11,190 nt of DNA from CAYNTC01 sp964432925 (GTDB lineage Bacteria; Planctomycetota; Phycisphaerae; Sedimentisphaerales; Anaerobacaceae), in assembly GCA_964432925.1 (NCBI GenBank), contig CAYSPM010000093.1:1-11190 (forward strand), in the 5' to 3' direction. The position numbers were made by a program, and so were the translations under genes. Of the stretch, positions 1 to 6,735 are shown piece after piece (the first letter of the stretch is position 1; every line of letters starts with the position of its first letter). A model generated the notes under the pieces. That model ran no database searches and had not been told where the DNA came from. It saw only the letters and a list, made by a program, of their open reading frames with translations.

Positions 1-88
1 GCTTGGAGAATCCAATGCGACTGCCGACCTCTTCGAGTGTCAGATTCAACTGCTCACGTCTTTTTCTTATTATCTGCCCAAGTGACAT
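1..88 (-). CDS. XRE-family HTH regulator, N-terminal fragment (runs off left edge)
   Basis: An ATG at 86-88 on the minus strand opens a frame that stays open to the window edge, giving 29 codons. The peptide begins MSLGQIIRKRREQLNLTLEE and continues VGSRIGFSK. This is the usual start of a Cro/C1 (XRE) helix-turn-helix: a basic first helix (IIRKRREQLNL) followed by the turn and recognition region (TLEEVGSRIGFSK). Such domains bind DNA as dimers in the cytoplasm. The rest of the protein is outside the window, so any C-terminal sensor, cupin or protease domain is unknown. The start lies 28 bp after the stop of the DUF362 gene. A GAG about 12 nt upstream is only a weak ribosome binding site. The fold call is good despite the short length; the regulated target is unknown. 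Confidence 0.72.
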   Translation of the reverse strand, partial: MSLGQIIRKRREQLNLTLEEVGSRIGFSK

Positions 89-116
89 TCGCTATTCTCA
101 AATTCAAAATGGACCT

Positions 117-1193
117 TTACTCAATATCTACAAGCTGGTAGTTCCTGCTACCCAGGCCGATGCGCTCTGCGTGCTCGATCTGGTAGCTCGGGTCCAATTT
201 ATTATTTTCTACCAACTCATGCAATTTTTTGCCAGTTCTGTCCTCCACCAAATCGAGTGCCGCCTGATCTACAGCCACAGGGTTAGTGGAGGCTAAAACG
301 CCAATATCATCTACTATTTTAGGCATGTTTGGCGTGTCGAAGCAATCGCAATCTTTGGTCACCGATAATACGAAATTGAAGAACGCAGCTCTGTTTTCCT
401 TGCCCTTGAGGACTCCAAGTGCGTGTTCGGCCATGCTTTTTTGCAAAATCTCGCATTCCTCACCCCAGTCGCATTTTACAGCATTGAATCTGCATACAGC
501 CAGACATTCTGCACAACCGATGCACTTGCTCTGGTCGATATGTGCTTTGACCTCATCGAGAGTGATAGCATCAGCCGGACAGTGCTTCATGCACTGGCCA
601 CAGCGGGTACAGTTATCGCCGATGGTGAGTTTAAGGGCTGCGTGCTGCTTCATCTTTCCCTTTTTGCTGGCGCAACCCATGCCCAGAGTTTTTATTGTAG
701 CACCGAGGCAAGTTGCCATGTGACCGGTGACATGAGCCACCGAAAGTATCGATTGGCATCTCGTGATATCGTACGCGATAAAGACATCTTTATTTAGCTC
801 GCCATTGATTCTGACCGATACTTCAGATGTGCCAATAAGTCCATCGGCTACGATGAATGGTATCCCGAGGCCGTTCAGGCCAAATCCGTGCTCCGCTGCA
901 ACAATATAGTGGTCAATGGCGTTGCGTCTTTGGCCAGTATACAGAGTGCTGGTATCGGTCAGAAAAGGTTTTGTTTTTACCCTGAGCAGCTCATCCACTA
1001 ATCCCTTTATATACAACGGCGGGATATGTGTATTATTGCCAGCTTCACCAACATGTACCTTGATAGCTGTTAGGTCATTTTCTCGGAAGCAATCCGCGAA
1101 ATGACCTGCTCTGAATAGCTTCCGGGCTTTTTGGGAGATAGCTTTATCGCCATCATCGGCGGAGGCTTTGATGAAGTATACTTTAGAATCCAT
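117..1193 (-). CDS. DUF362 protein with two [4Fe-4S] ferredoxin clusters
   Basis: The product is 358 aa and has the DUF362 layout: an N-terminal globular part with KVHVGEAGNNTHI near residue 50, then a ferredoxin insert. The insert carries two classic clusters, CTRCGQCMKHCP (about residues 195-206) and CIGCAECLAVC (about 224-234), as expected for a bacterial 2[4Fe-4S] ferredoxin. Further cysteines (TRCQS, TCLG, GMGCASKKGK, DCDCFD) could add metal or redox sites. No signal peptide or membrane segment is visible, so it is probably cytoplasmic. Members of this family are thought to be electron carriers or Fe-S enzymes, but the reaction is not established. The open frame extends upstream to a GTG at 1202. 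I prefer the ATG at 1193 because GGTGAT sits just upstream of it. It lies about 100 bp downstream of mntP with no clear terminator between them. Confidence 0.88.
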   Translation of the reverse strand: MDSKVYFIKASADDGDKAISQKARKLFRAGHFADCFRENDLTAIKVHVGEAGNNTHIPPLYIKGLVDELLRVKTKPFLTDTSTLYTGQRRNAIDHYIVAAEHGFGLNGLGIPFIVADGLIGTSEVSVRINGELNKDVFIAYDITRCQSILSVAHVTGHMATCLGATIKTLGMGCASKKGKMKQHAALKLTIGDNCTRCGQCMKHCPADAITLDEVKAHIDQSKCIGCAECLAVCRFNAVKCDWGEECEILQKSMAEHALGVLKGKENRAAFFNFVLSVTKDCDCFDTPNMPKIVDDIGVLASTNPVAVDQAALDLVEDRTGKKLHELVENNKLDPSYQIEHAERIGLGSRNYQLVDIE

Positions 1194-1294
1194 AAGAATC
1201 ACCGGCTATGGTAAGACAGGTTCGATTTCTCCTGCTCTTTGCTTCACAGATTCCGGCGCATTATATCGTTTTCTCATCAGAGCTCAAGCGCTGC

Positions 1295-1855
1295 TTAGAA
1301 AACAGTATGTTCCAGAAGAATCTTTGCGCCGAGACCTATGAGGATAAGACCACCAATCGCTTCAATCTTATTTTCAAAAAAGTGTCCGAATTTCTTGCCG
1401 ATGTAAGCGCCAATGTATGAAAGGATAAAAGTCACGAGGCCGATTACAGCCGCAGTGATTACAATCGGAACACTCAGAAGTGATATCGTGATTCCAATAA
1501 TTAGGGCGTCAATGCTGGTGGCGACAGACAGTATCAACAGGATGAGTATATTGGATGGGTTGAAATTCTTTTTGGTCGGCTTGATCTTAAATGACTCGTA
1601 AATCATTTTCATACCGACACCGCTTAGCAGAACAAAGGCGATCCAATGGTCGTAGCCGGCTATGTGCGCTCTTACCGTCATACCAGCCAGCGAGCCGATA
1701 AGCGGCATCAAGGCTTGAAAGCCGCCGAAAAAAACTGCCATTCGTAGAGCATGTCTTATTTTTAGCTGCTCATAGGCAGCGCCGCTGACAATAGAAACTG
1801 CAAAGGCATCCATCGCAAGGCCAAGGGCTATCACTACAATTGTCAGAATCACCAT
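1295..1855 (-). CDS. mntP: MntP manganese efflux pump
   Basis: This 186-aa, very hydrophobic protein has about six membrane segments and the two-fold repeat of the MntP/YebN family. The first repeat contains MDAFAVSI with Asp16. The second contains SIDALIIGI with Asp116. These match the paired conserved transmembrane aspartates known in Escherichia coli MntP. The C-terminus EAIGGLILIGLGAKILLEH is also typical. The length equals the family norm of about 185-190 aa, and the N-terminus aligns with other members, which supports the ATG at 1855 despite a poor Shine-Dalgarno sequence. The protein would export Mn2+ from the cytoplasm across the inner membrane to prevent manganese toxicity. I looked in the 121-bp upstream gap for a yybP-ykoY type manganese riboswitch and could not recognise one. 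Confidence 0.93.
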   Translation of the reverse strand: MVILTIVVIALGLAMDAFAVSIVSGAAYEQLKIRHALRMAVFFGGFQALMPLIGSLAGMTVRAHIAGYDHWIAFVLLSGVGMKMIYESFKIKPTKKNFNPSNILILLILSVATSIDALIIGITISLLSVPIVITAAVIGLVTFILSYIGAYIGKKFGHFFENKIEAIGGLILIGLGAKILLEHTVF

Positions 1856-1976
1856 AGAAATATGTAACTAAACAATCACTGCTGTTGGCTTTTCATTATT
1901 CTTTATTTTGTGAGAACGTTAGCTATTTCTGCCCGGCTTTCGATTCAAAGTTCGACCGATAGGGGAAAATAATAAT

Positions 1977-2777
1977 TTATGGCTTACAGGTCTTGCAGGG
2001 TCGCTTGCCAGCGGAGATTGCCTCATCCCTGTTTGAGTAACCAACGAGATTGTCCGGTGATATTATTCTTGCGAAGCGGCAGTCTGGTTTGTGAAAAACT
2101 TCGCTGTTCTTCGATGTAACATATTTGTATTCAGCCACGGATGGTTTAACATCTGAACCGCTCTTCATTTCCAAAGGGATTTCTGAAGTAACAATATCAC
2201 TCATATTAGAGATCGCTTTATTCGGCAGGTTAGCATCGTGCCAAGCTATGATAAAGGCTTCGATTTGCTTCAGAACCACATTGGAAACTACAGTAGGCAT
2301 ATCCTGCACAGATGCTGGCTGCATTACAGGCTCGGTTTTCCAGACATCAGCCTTGAAAAGAAAAGAATCCCCGTTTTGTTTTCCCAGATGAACGGCTCTG
2401 GATAAGGATGTTTGAACACGGAGTACGCATTGCGTCGAATCATCAAACCTGAAAGTCTCTATATCAACTCTGAGTTGGGGAATAAATAGGGACCTCGCAG
2501 CGTATCCTTGCTCGTCCGTGTTGGTGACTTTAATGCCTGCCCCGTTGATCTTGTGGTTTACTTTAGACTCGATTTCTCTCCAAATAGGAATGTATTCGTT
2601 AGGTTCTGTGATACAGCCTATTGCATCTACACACAGTTCATCAATATCGACCAAGGTTGGATGAGGGCGATCAATTAAAAAAGGTTCGTCTAAGGACAAA
2701 GGTGATTCTACCTCAGCTAAAGCAGGAGCGCATAAAATGCTCGTAGCTACTATAAAAATAAGACCATACTCTTCCAT
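1977..2777 (-). CDS. Secreted hypothetical protein with Ada-like Cys C-terminal motif
   Basis: I do not recognise a named family for the whole 266-aa protein. It starts with a hydrophobic stretch, GLIFIVATSILCAPALAEV, that looks like a signal peptide with an ALA cleavage site near residue 21. The n-region is acidic (MEEYG) rather than basic, which is unusual. The middle part (about 45-185) alternates beta-like and charged segments, with no enzyme motif that I see. The last about 48 residues read YKYVTSKNSEVFHKPDCRFA, then a YSNRDEAISAGKRPCKTCKP ending. This is the small C...CxxC module resembling the Ada zinc-binding domain, also seen as a tail on secreted nucleases. It probably binds zinc or is disulfide bonded. 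A TAG in frame just upstream fixes ATG 2777 as the furthest start, and AGAGGAAG provides a ribosome binding site. Function unknown. Confidence 0.8.
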   Translation of the reverse strand: MEEYGLIFIVATSILCAPALAEVESPLSLDEPFLIDRPHPTLVDIDELCVDAIGCITEPNEYIPIWREIESKVNHKINGAGIKVTNTDEQGYAARSLFIPQLRVDIETFRFDDSTQCVLRVQTSLSRAVHLGKQNGDSFLFKADVWKTEPVMQPASVQDMPTVVSNVVLKQIEAFIIAWHDANLPNKAISNMSDIVTSEIPLEMKSGSDVKPSVAEYKYVTSKNSEVFHKPDCRFARIISPDNLVGYSNRDEAISAGKRPCKTCKP

Positions 2778-2819
2778 TTTCTAAACTTCCTCTCTTCTAT
2801 CTTGGTAGGTTTTTACAAA

Positions 2820-3128
2820 TTAGGCTATAAGGGTGAAGGCATCGCTCACGTCCATACTTTCTTCGATGCCGAGGTCTTTGGCTTTTTCGTTTACTTTTAT
2901 GACTTTGCGGTTTGGAAAACGATCAAGCGTGCCGATCGGTTTGTCCGGTGTGCTTTCTACTATCGCCACAGCAACGTCGTATCTTTGGCAGGCATCCACG
3001 TCAATGGCCGGACATGCCAGAAAACCTTTAGAGCCTGCTACCAGTAAAATGCTGAATCCAGGCCATTTGACCTGTACACCTTCAACCTGGCCTGTTGGTG
3101 TTTGGAACGTTTTTGTATAAACTTCCAT
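2820..3128 (-). CDS. DUF1805 (YunC-like) protein
   Basis: The 102-aa product matches the DUF1805 family, typified by Bacillus YunC, in length and pattern. It has an N-terminal beta stretch (GQVEGVQVKWPGFSILLVAG), then GFLACPAIDVDACQRYDVAVAIV in the middle, and an amphipathic tail (VNEKAKDLGIEESMDVSDAF) that fits the family's closing AxDLGIxxGM-like segment. No signal peptide or membrane segment is present, so it is a small cytoplasmic protein. The biochemical role of DUF1805 is not established, and I do not assign one. The open frame extends to a TTG at 3134, but ATG 3128 has GAGGG nine bases upstream and is the better start. It lies 66 bp after the phosphohexomutase stop on the same strand and may be co-transcribed with it. 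Confidence 0.75.
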   Translation of the reverse strand: MEVYTKTFQTPTGQVEGVQVKWPGFSILLVAGSKGFLACPAIDVDACQRYDVAVAIVESTPDKPIGTLDRFPNRKVIKVNEKAKDLGIEESMDVSDAFTLIA

Positions 3129-3194
3129 CTTCAATATCCCTCAAGAAATTTTTTGGCGCGAATCCTATGGCCTTATAGTAAAAGAGTGTGACGG

Positions 3195-4565
3195 TCATAC
3201 AGGTCTTCCAAGATGCTCTTGGATTTCGGAGAGCTTTTGGTTAAGCAGGTCCTTTGTTTTGGCTTCGACGTTCAGGCGCAGCAGTGGCTCGGTGTTACTT
3301 GACCGACAGTTAAACCACCAGTCTTTGTACCCAACGGTAACACCATCGAGATAGTCGATTTGGCCATCGTTGTATCTCTTAGCTAGTTCTTCCATTTTGG
3401 CTTGTTTGTCATCTACCCTGAAGTTTATCTCACCGCTATTGTAATATCGGCGTAACGGTTTTATCAGGTCGCTCATCGCCTCCTTAGATCGGCTGACTAT
3501 GTTAATTATGTGTGTCAATGTAATGAGGGCCGAATCTGTGTAAAAATTGTCAATGTAATAGAAATGCCCGGAAAGTTCGCCACCGAATATCGCATGTGAA
3601 TCACGCATGGCTTTTTTCATAAAGGCGTGCCCAACGCGTTCTCTCCGAGGCGTGCCGCCGTTCTTGATAATCTCTTCCATAAGGACCCTACTGCTGCGGA
3701 TATCGTAAACAATCGTTGAATTTGGCTTTTTCTTAAGAAAATAGGGTACTAATAAAGCTGTGATCAAATCACAACTGATAATGTTACCCTTTTCATCCAC
3801 CATCATGAAGCGATCCGCGTCACCATCAAAGCAAATTCCGAAGGCACATTTGTTTCTCTTCGTTGCATTTTTCACCTGAGAAAGATTTTTTTTGACTAAA
3901 GGATCAGGATCGTGTTTGAATTTTCCTTTGTGCTCAAAGTTGAGCTTCACAATTTCAACGGGAAGACCGCCAAAAATCGCCGGTATCATTTTCCCCGCCA
4001 TTCCGTTAGAGGCATCCACAGCAATCTTGAGTTTTTTTATGTTGGGATTCAGGTATTTAAGCACATGCTCTTTGTACGGAGCTGTCATATCCATTTTTTT
4101 GACTGAGCCGGTAGGTTTACCTTTGGTGTGAAGCAGAGCTGTTGCGAGATGGCCTATGTCTTTCAAGCCCGTGTCTTCACCAATCGGTATGGCATTTTTG
4201 CCGGATATCTTAAAACCATTGTATTTCGCTGGATTGTGTGAAGCTGTTACCTGAATACCGCCAGCGGTGCCAAGGTGATTGATCGCAAAGTATATCTGAG
4301 GTGTGTCGATCATTCCAATATCAATGACGTTCACGCCGACAGAGCGTATTCCCTCTGTTAGTGCATTTGCCAGCGCCTCGCTGTGTATTCTCATGTCACG
4401 ACCAACGCAAATGGATTGACTATGGGGCTGTCCGCGTTCATAGCCACGAACGAGAGACGGTAAGAATCTTGCCGCGGCACAGCCGATTTTCCAAGCATCC
4501 TCCTCATTGAATTGGTCCGGGTATGTGCCTCGTATGTCGTACGCCTTGAAAATATCAGGATCCAT
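3195..4565 (-). CDS. Phosphomannomutase/phosphoglucomutase (ManB/AlgC-type phosphohexomutase)
   Basis: This 456-aa protein belongs to the alpha-D-phosphohexomutase superfamily and has all four signature loops. The catalytic phosphoserine loop is TASHNP (about residues 107-112, Ser109). The Mg2+ loop is DGDADR (about 247-252). The sugar-binding loop is GGELSGH (about 328-334). The phosphate-binding loop is RSSNTEPLLR (about 421-430). The N-terminal FKAYDIRGTYPDQ and the length fit the bacterial PMM/PGM group, which interconverts mannose or glucose 6-phosphate and 1-phosphate for GDP-mannose, UDP-glucose and polysaccharide synthesis in the cytosol. Substrate preference between mannose and glucose cannot be read from sequence alone. 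The open frame begins at a TTG at 4580, but ATG 4565 has GAGGG eight bases upstream and matches the family N-terminus. Two overlapping inverted repeats lie upstream. Confidence 0.93.
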   Translation of the reverse strand: MDPDIFKAYDIRGTYPDQFNEEDAWKIGCAAARFLPSLVRGYERGQPHSQSICVGRDMRIHSEALANALTEGIRSVGVNVIDIGMIDTPQIYFAINHLGTAGGIQVTASHNPAKYNGFKISGKNAIPIGEDTGLKDIGHLATALLHTKGKPTGSVKKMDMTAPYKEHVLKYLNPNIKKLKIAVDASNGMAGKMIPAIFGGLPVEIVKLNFEHKGKFKHDPDPLVKKNLSQVKNATKRNKCAFGICFDGDADRFMMVDEKGNIISCDLITALLVPYFLKKKPNSTIVYDIRSSRVLMEEIIKNGGTPRRERVGHAFMKKAMRDSHAIFGGELSGHFYYIDNFYTDSALITLTHIINIVSRSKEAMSDLIKPLRRYYNSGEINFRVDDKQAKMEELAKRYNDGQIDYLDGVTVGYKDWWFNCRSSNTEPLLRLNVEAKTKDLLNQKLSEIQEHLGRPV

Positions 4566-4573
4566 CCACTTCA

Positions 4574-4578
4574 CCCTC
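4574..4578 (-). promoter_or_regulatory. Ribosome binding site of the phosphohexomutase gene
   Basis: GAGGG on the minus strand lies eight bases before ATG 4565. It falls inside the longer open frame that starts with TTG, which argues that the ATG is the true start. Confidence 0.6.
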
Positions 4579-4606
4579 AAAGCTATAGGAATTATTCTCG
4601 AATACT

Positions 4607-4629
4607 AAGTCCGACACTCATCTGGACTT
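4607..4629. repeat. Inverted repeat AAGTCC-N11-GGACTT upstream of the phosphohexomutase
   Basis: Perfect 6-bp arms (4607-4612 and 4624-4629) are separated by 11 bases, about 42 bp before ATG 4565. It could be an operator or a weak mRNA hairpin; there is no T-tract, so it is not an intrinsic terminator. It overlaps the TTGTG arm of the neighbouring repeat. Confidence 0.4.
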
Positions 4630-4645
4630 GTGGTCTATCACACAA
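4628..4645. promoter_or_regulatory. Possible CRP/FNR-type operator (TTGTG-N8-CACAA)
   Basis: The dyad TTGTGtgatagacCACAA (minus strand) has perfect 5-bp arms separated by eight bases. The TGTG-N8-CACA spacing equals that of CRP-family sites, although the flanking A/T positions (TGTGA...TCACA) are not conserved. It sits about 63 bp upstream of the phosphohexomutase ATG, a position compatible with activation. No CRP-like regulator is in the window. Candidate only. Confidence 0.3.
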
Positions 4646-4857
4646 TAATCATTGTTTCGCGTTTTTGGCTAAATTAACCGCGTTCATGCAGAAAGTCAAC
4701 AACGAATGGCAGATATACTGGAATCTCGTGCCCAAAGGGGAAATTGGCTCTTTTAACGATTTATAGCCTTTAGAAGGTCTCGTTGACCAAGCGAGGCTGC
4801 GATTTGGGCTTGATAGTACCAGACAGTCAGACAACGCCTCCAGCTTTAGCAAATCAA

Positions 4858-5553
4858 TTATGCAATATAAATAATGTAAACGCCACCAAAGAGCACAAGA
4901 GTTCCACAAACTCTCTTTAGAATCACTGCTCCTCTTGATTTTTCGTTCCAGTTCATATAACGCTGCACAAGCTCGGTGCAGGTCCCGGCAAAGACGATCA
5001 CCGAACAATGTCCCACGCCGTAAGCCAGTAGAAGTAAAATTCCAAAAAGCAATGCGGTTGATGCTACCTTAAAGGTCACCGCGAGCATAGGGGCCATATA
5101 TGCAAACGTACAGGGCCCAAGAGCGATTCCGAAAACCAGCCCCAGAATAAACGCAGCCAATACCCCTTTCCGTTTCAGGCCAACCTGTCCAGGCCCACTA
5201 AAAGACAACGGTATGACATCTAACAGCACAAGGCCAACAACAAAGAAAATTATTGCCACAAAGTAATTTCCATACCGGCCGACATCGCCTAACATTCTAC
5301 CAGCAGCAGCAGTAATAAGACCGATAGCGGCAATCGTAATCAATATTCCGACTGCAAAAAGCGTGGAAATGACAAATGCCCTCTTGGTTGACATCCTTCC
5401 TTGTTTATCGATAAATCCCACGATCAGAGGGATGCTTGCTAAGTGACACGGACTGAGTAAAATACTCAGGACCCCCCATACAAAGGCGGCAGCCAGAGCT
5501 ATTACTGGTGTCCCCTCAACAGCGTGTGTTAGTGTTGTAAAAAGTTGCTGCAT
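4858..5553 (-). CDS. CcdA-family thiol:disulfide electron conduit (DsbD beta-like membrane protein)
   Basis: The 231-aa integral membrane protein has about six hydrophobic segments and the two cysteine motifs of the CcdA/DsbD transmembrane family: LSPCHLASIP near residue 34 and LGPCTFAYMAP near residue 150. In known members these paired cysteines pass electrons from cytosolic thioredoxin across the membrane to extracytoplasmic thioredoxin-like proteins. Here the first motif reads PCHLA instead of the common PCVLP, so it is a divergent branch. A longer frame begins at 5592. I choose ATG 5553 because it forms a TAATG stop/start overlap with the upstream thioredoxin gene, typical of translational coupling. 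That gene is the obvious partner: a membrane-anchored thioredoxin next to its reductant supply. It is the last gene of the cluster; I see no clear terminator in the 277 bp after it. Confidence 0.86.
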   Translation of the reverse strand: MQQLFTTLTHAVEGTPVIALAAAFVWGVLSILLSPCHLASIPLIVGFIDKQGRMSTKRAFVISTLFAVGILITIAAIGLITAAAGRMLGDVGRYGNYFVAIIFFVVGLVLLDVIPLSFSGPGQVGLKRKGVLAAFILGLVFGIALGPCTFAYMAPMLAVTFKVASTALLFGILLLLAYGVGHCSVIVFAGTCTELVQRYMNWNEKSRGAVILKRVCGTLVLFGGVYIIYIA

Positions 5554-6023
5554 TATTCTTTTAGTGAGAACTCTACTCCGAGTTGCTCCCACATAGCCAA
5601 AATATCCTCTTTGGACATGAATCCTTCATGGCGAAAACGCTCTTGACCCAAGGCATCGTAAAATATCTGCGTTGGTATTACTCTGATATGGTACTCGCTG
5701 ATTACATTAGGATCTTGTCTCACATCAAGAAATTCTACATTTAGCTGACCGACATACTCGGTCTTCAATTCTTCGAGAATAGGTGCCATCATTTTGCAGG
5801 GTATGCAGGTGCCTGCACCCAGGTCGACCAATCGCGGCAATGCCTTTGACTGGTTTAGATTTTTAGTCATTGTTGATTCGTCCAACTTAGTAGAAACAAC
5901 AGTGGGCTTGTTCTCAGCCACAGCGATGCTTAACTCTGACTTATTTTTTTGCTTGAGAGTGATCACTACAATAACTGCAGTCAACAGGATGACAACCACC
6001 AATATTTTCCAGACTTGGCTCAT
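5553..6023 (-). CDS. Membrane-anchored thioredoxin-like protein (CIPC)
   Basis: The product is 156 aa. It begins with a single hydrophobic helix (about residues 4-23, WKILVVVILLTAVIVVITL) followed by basic residues and a linker, then a thioredoxin fold. The active site is GTCIPCKMMAPILEEL with Cys73 and Cys76. A cis-proline loop, RVIPTQIFYDALG, follows. The anchor suggests the catalytic domain faces the extracytoplasmic side, where it would be kept reduced by the CcdA protein encoded directly after it with a TAATG overlap. The maximal frame starts at a TTG at 6095, but ATG 6023 has a very strong GGGAGGTG eight bases upstream and places the hydrophobic segment at the N-terminus. Its substrate is unknown; the cluster suggests oxidised thiols or a metalloid-linked protein. 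Confidence 0.87.
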   Translation of the reverse strand: MSQVWKILVVVILLTAVIVVITLKQKNKSELSIAVAENKPTVVSTKLDESTMTKNLNQSKALPRLVDLGAGTCIPCKMMAPILEELKTEYVGQLNVEFLDVRQDPNVISEYHIRVIPTQIFYDALGQERFRHEGFMSKEDILAMWEQLGVEFSLKE

Positions 6024-6031
6024 GGAACTAA

Positions 6032-6039
6032 CACCTCCC
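6032..6039 (-). promoter_or_regulatory. Strong ribosome binding site of the anchored thioredoxin gene
   Basis: GGGAGGTG on the minus strand lies eight bases before ATG 6023. It is the best Shine-Dalgarno match in the cluster and decides this start over the TTG at 6095. Confidence 0.75.
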
Positions 6040-6049
6040 TTTTTGGACA

Positions 6050-6065
6050 CGGATATATTTATCCG
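6050..6065. repeat. Short hairpin CGGATA-N4-TATCCG before the thioredoxin start
   Basis: A perfect 6-bp inverted repeat with a 4-base loop lies about 10 bp upstream of the thioredoxin ribosome binding site, inside the operon. No T-tract follows, so it is not a terminator. It might be an mRNA processing or stability element or a protein-binding dyad. Confidence 0.4.
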
Positions 6066-6109
6066 ATCAATTATTTCGTCACTGTCACCTTGCAAAGATA
6101 GGCGCTGTT

Positions 6110-6481
6110 TTAAGAGAGCATTTCAGTATAGCTCGTGACAACTTTTTCTACGTTTTCATCAGTGGCCGGTGTTTTGCCCTTTTCCATACCCAAGTTGGTC
6201 ACTCGCACATGCTGGAATTCGTTGAAGCCTGCATTTTCGAGGCAGTTTTTCACACAATCAAGGTCACAACCGTCGATGGCGAGTATTTCTGAGGCGGCCT
6301 GCGTTTTGTTCATTATCCCCTCGACACGTCCGCCGATGCCTGCCAAGCAAAACATACTACCCGAGCCATTCTGAGTCATTTTGCGCGCCGCACGGTCGGT
6401 AATTTCCCCTACGTCAGCAGCCCCCGAACATGCGAATATCAACCTTGGCCCTCCACTACAACAATTACTTTGTCCGCACAT
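6110..6481 (-). CDS. DGC-domain putative zinc-binding protein
   Basis: This 123-aa cysteine-rich protein matches the DGC domain family, often labelled putative zinc-binding protein. The diagnostic motif AIDGCDLDCVKNCLE holds Cys72, Cys76 and Cys80 directly after Asp70-Gly71. Other cysteines are Cys2, Cys7 and Cys8 (MCGQSNCCSGG), Cys18 (FACSGAADVGE) and Cys45 (MFCLAGIGG). The FACSGAADVGEITDRAARK segment is also characteristic of the family. There is no signal peptide or membrane segment, so it is likely cytoplasmic. Biochemistry is not established; metal or metalloid binding is inferred from the cysteines. It starts 10 bp after the mini-thioredoxin stop, with an AAGGA ribosome binding site that overlaps that stop codon, indicating coupled translation within the permease operon. 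Confidence 0.83.
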   Translation of the reverse strand: MCGQSNCCSGGPRLIFACSGAADVGEITDRAARKMTQNGSGSMFCLAGIGGRVEGIMNKTQAASEILAIDGCDLDCVKNCLENAGFNEFQHVRVTNLGMEKGKTPATDENVEKVVTSYTEMLS

Positions 6482-6491
6482 AATGTTTTCC

Positions 6492-6725
6492 TTACATAAG
6501 CATTTTTTTTATTTCATCCGGCGAGACGACCTTGCCGAGCACTTTCACATCGCCATCAATTGCCAGAGCTGGTGTCACCATCACGCCGAATTTCATAATC
6601 TCATTAATGTCTGTTACTTTCTCGATTTCATAATCAATGCCCAATTCCTGCGCAGCAGCTTCGGCGTTTTCAGTCAGCTTCTTGCATTTGGGACAACCTG
6701 TTCCAAGAATCTGTAGCTTCTTCAT
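6492..6725 (-). CDS. Small cytosolic thioredoxin-like redox-active disulfide protein (CPKC)
   Basis: The 77-aa protein is a minimal thioredoxin/glutaredoxin-like fold of the redox-active disulfide protein 2 type. The active site is LGTGCPKCKKLTENAEAAA with Cys11 and Cys14. The cis-proline loop is VMVTPALAIDGD, and the chain ends with a helix, SPDEIKKMLM. The length agrees with the family norm of about 75-80 aa. No targeting signal is seen, so it should act in the cytoplasm. Family members commonly sit beside DUF318 permeases, as here. It starts directly after the permease: the permease stop is part of TAAAGGA, which serves as its ribosome binding site six bases before ATG 6725. A role as electron donor or thiol carrier for the permease substrate is plausible but unproven. 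Confidence 0.88.
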   Translation of the reverse strand: MKKLQILGTGCPKCKKLTENAEAAAQELGIDYEIEKVTDINEIMKFGVMVTPALAIDGDVKVLGKVVSPDEIKKMLM

Positions 6726-6735
6726 TGTTTATCCT

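Noticed and set aside
3..296. Plus-strand 97-codon frame at the left edge
   Set aside because: It is antisense to the XRE regulator start and the DUF362 C-terminus, both of which have clear family signatures; its own product resembles nothing.
1208..1420. Plus-strand 70-codon frame antisense to the end of mntP
   Set aside because: The mntP frame on the other strand has full-length family homology, and the plus frame has no domain or ribosome binding site.
1856..1976. Possible manganese (yybP-ykoY) riboswitch upstream of mntP
   Set aside because: The 121-bp gap lacks the conserved bulge and loop sequences I would expect, and I could not draw the two-helix core; no claim is made.
6024..6095. 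N-terminal extension of the anchored thioredoxin from a TTG start
   Set aside because: It has no ribosome binding site, would bury the signal anchor behind 24 hydrophilic residues, and contains the hairpin and the strong GGGAGGTG of the real start.
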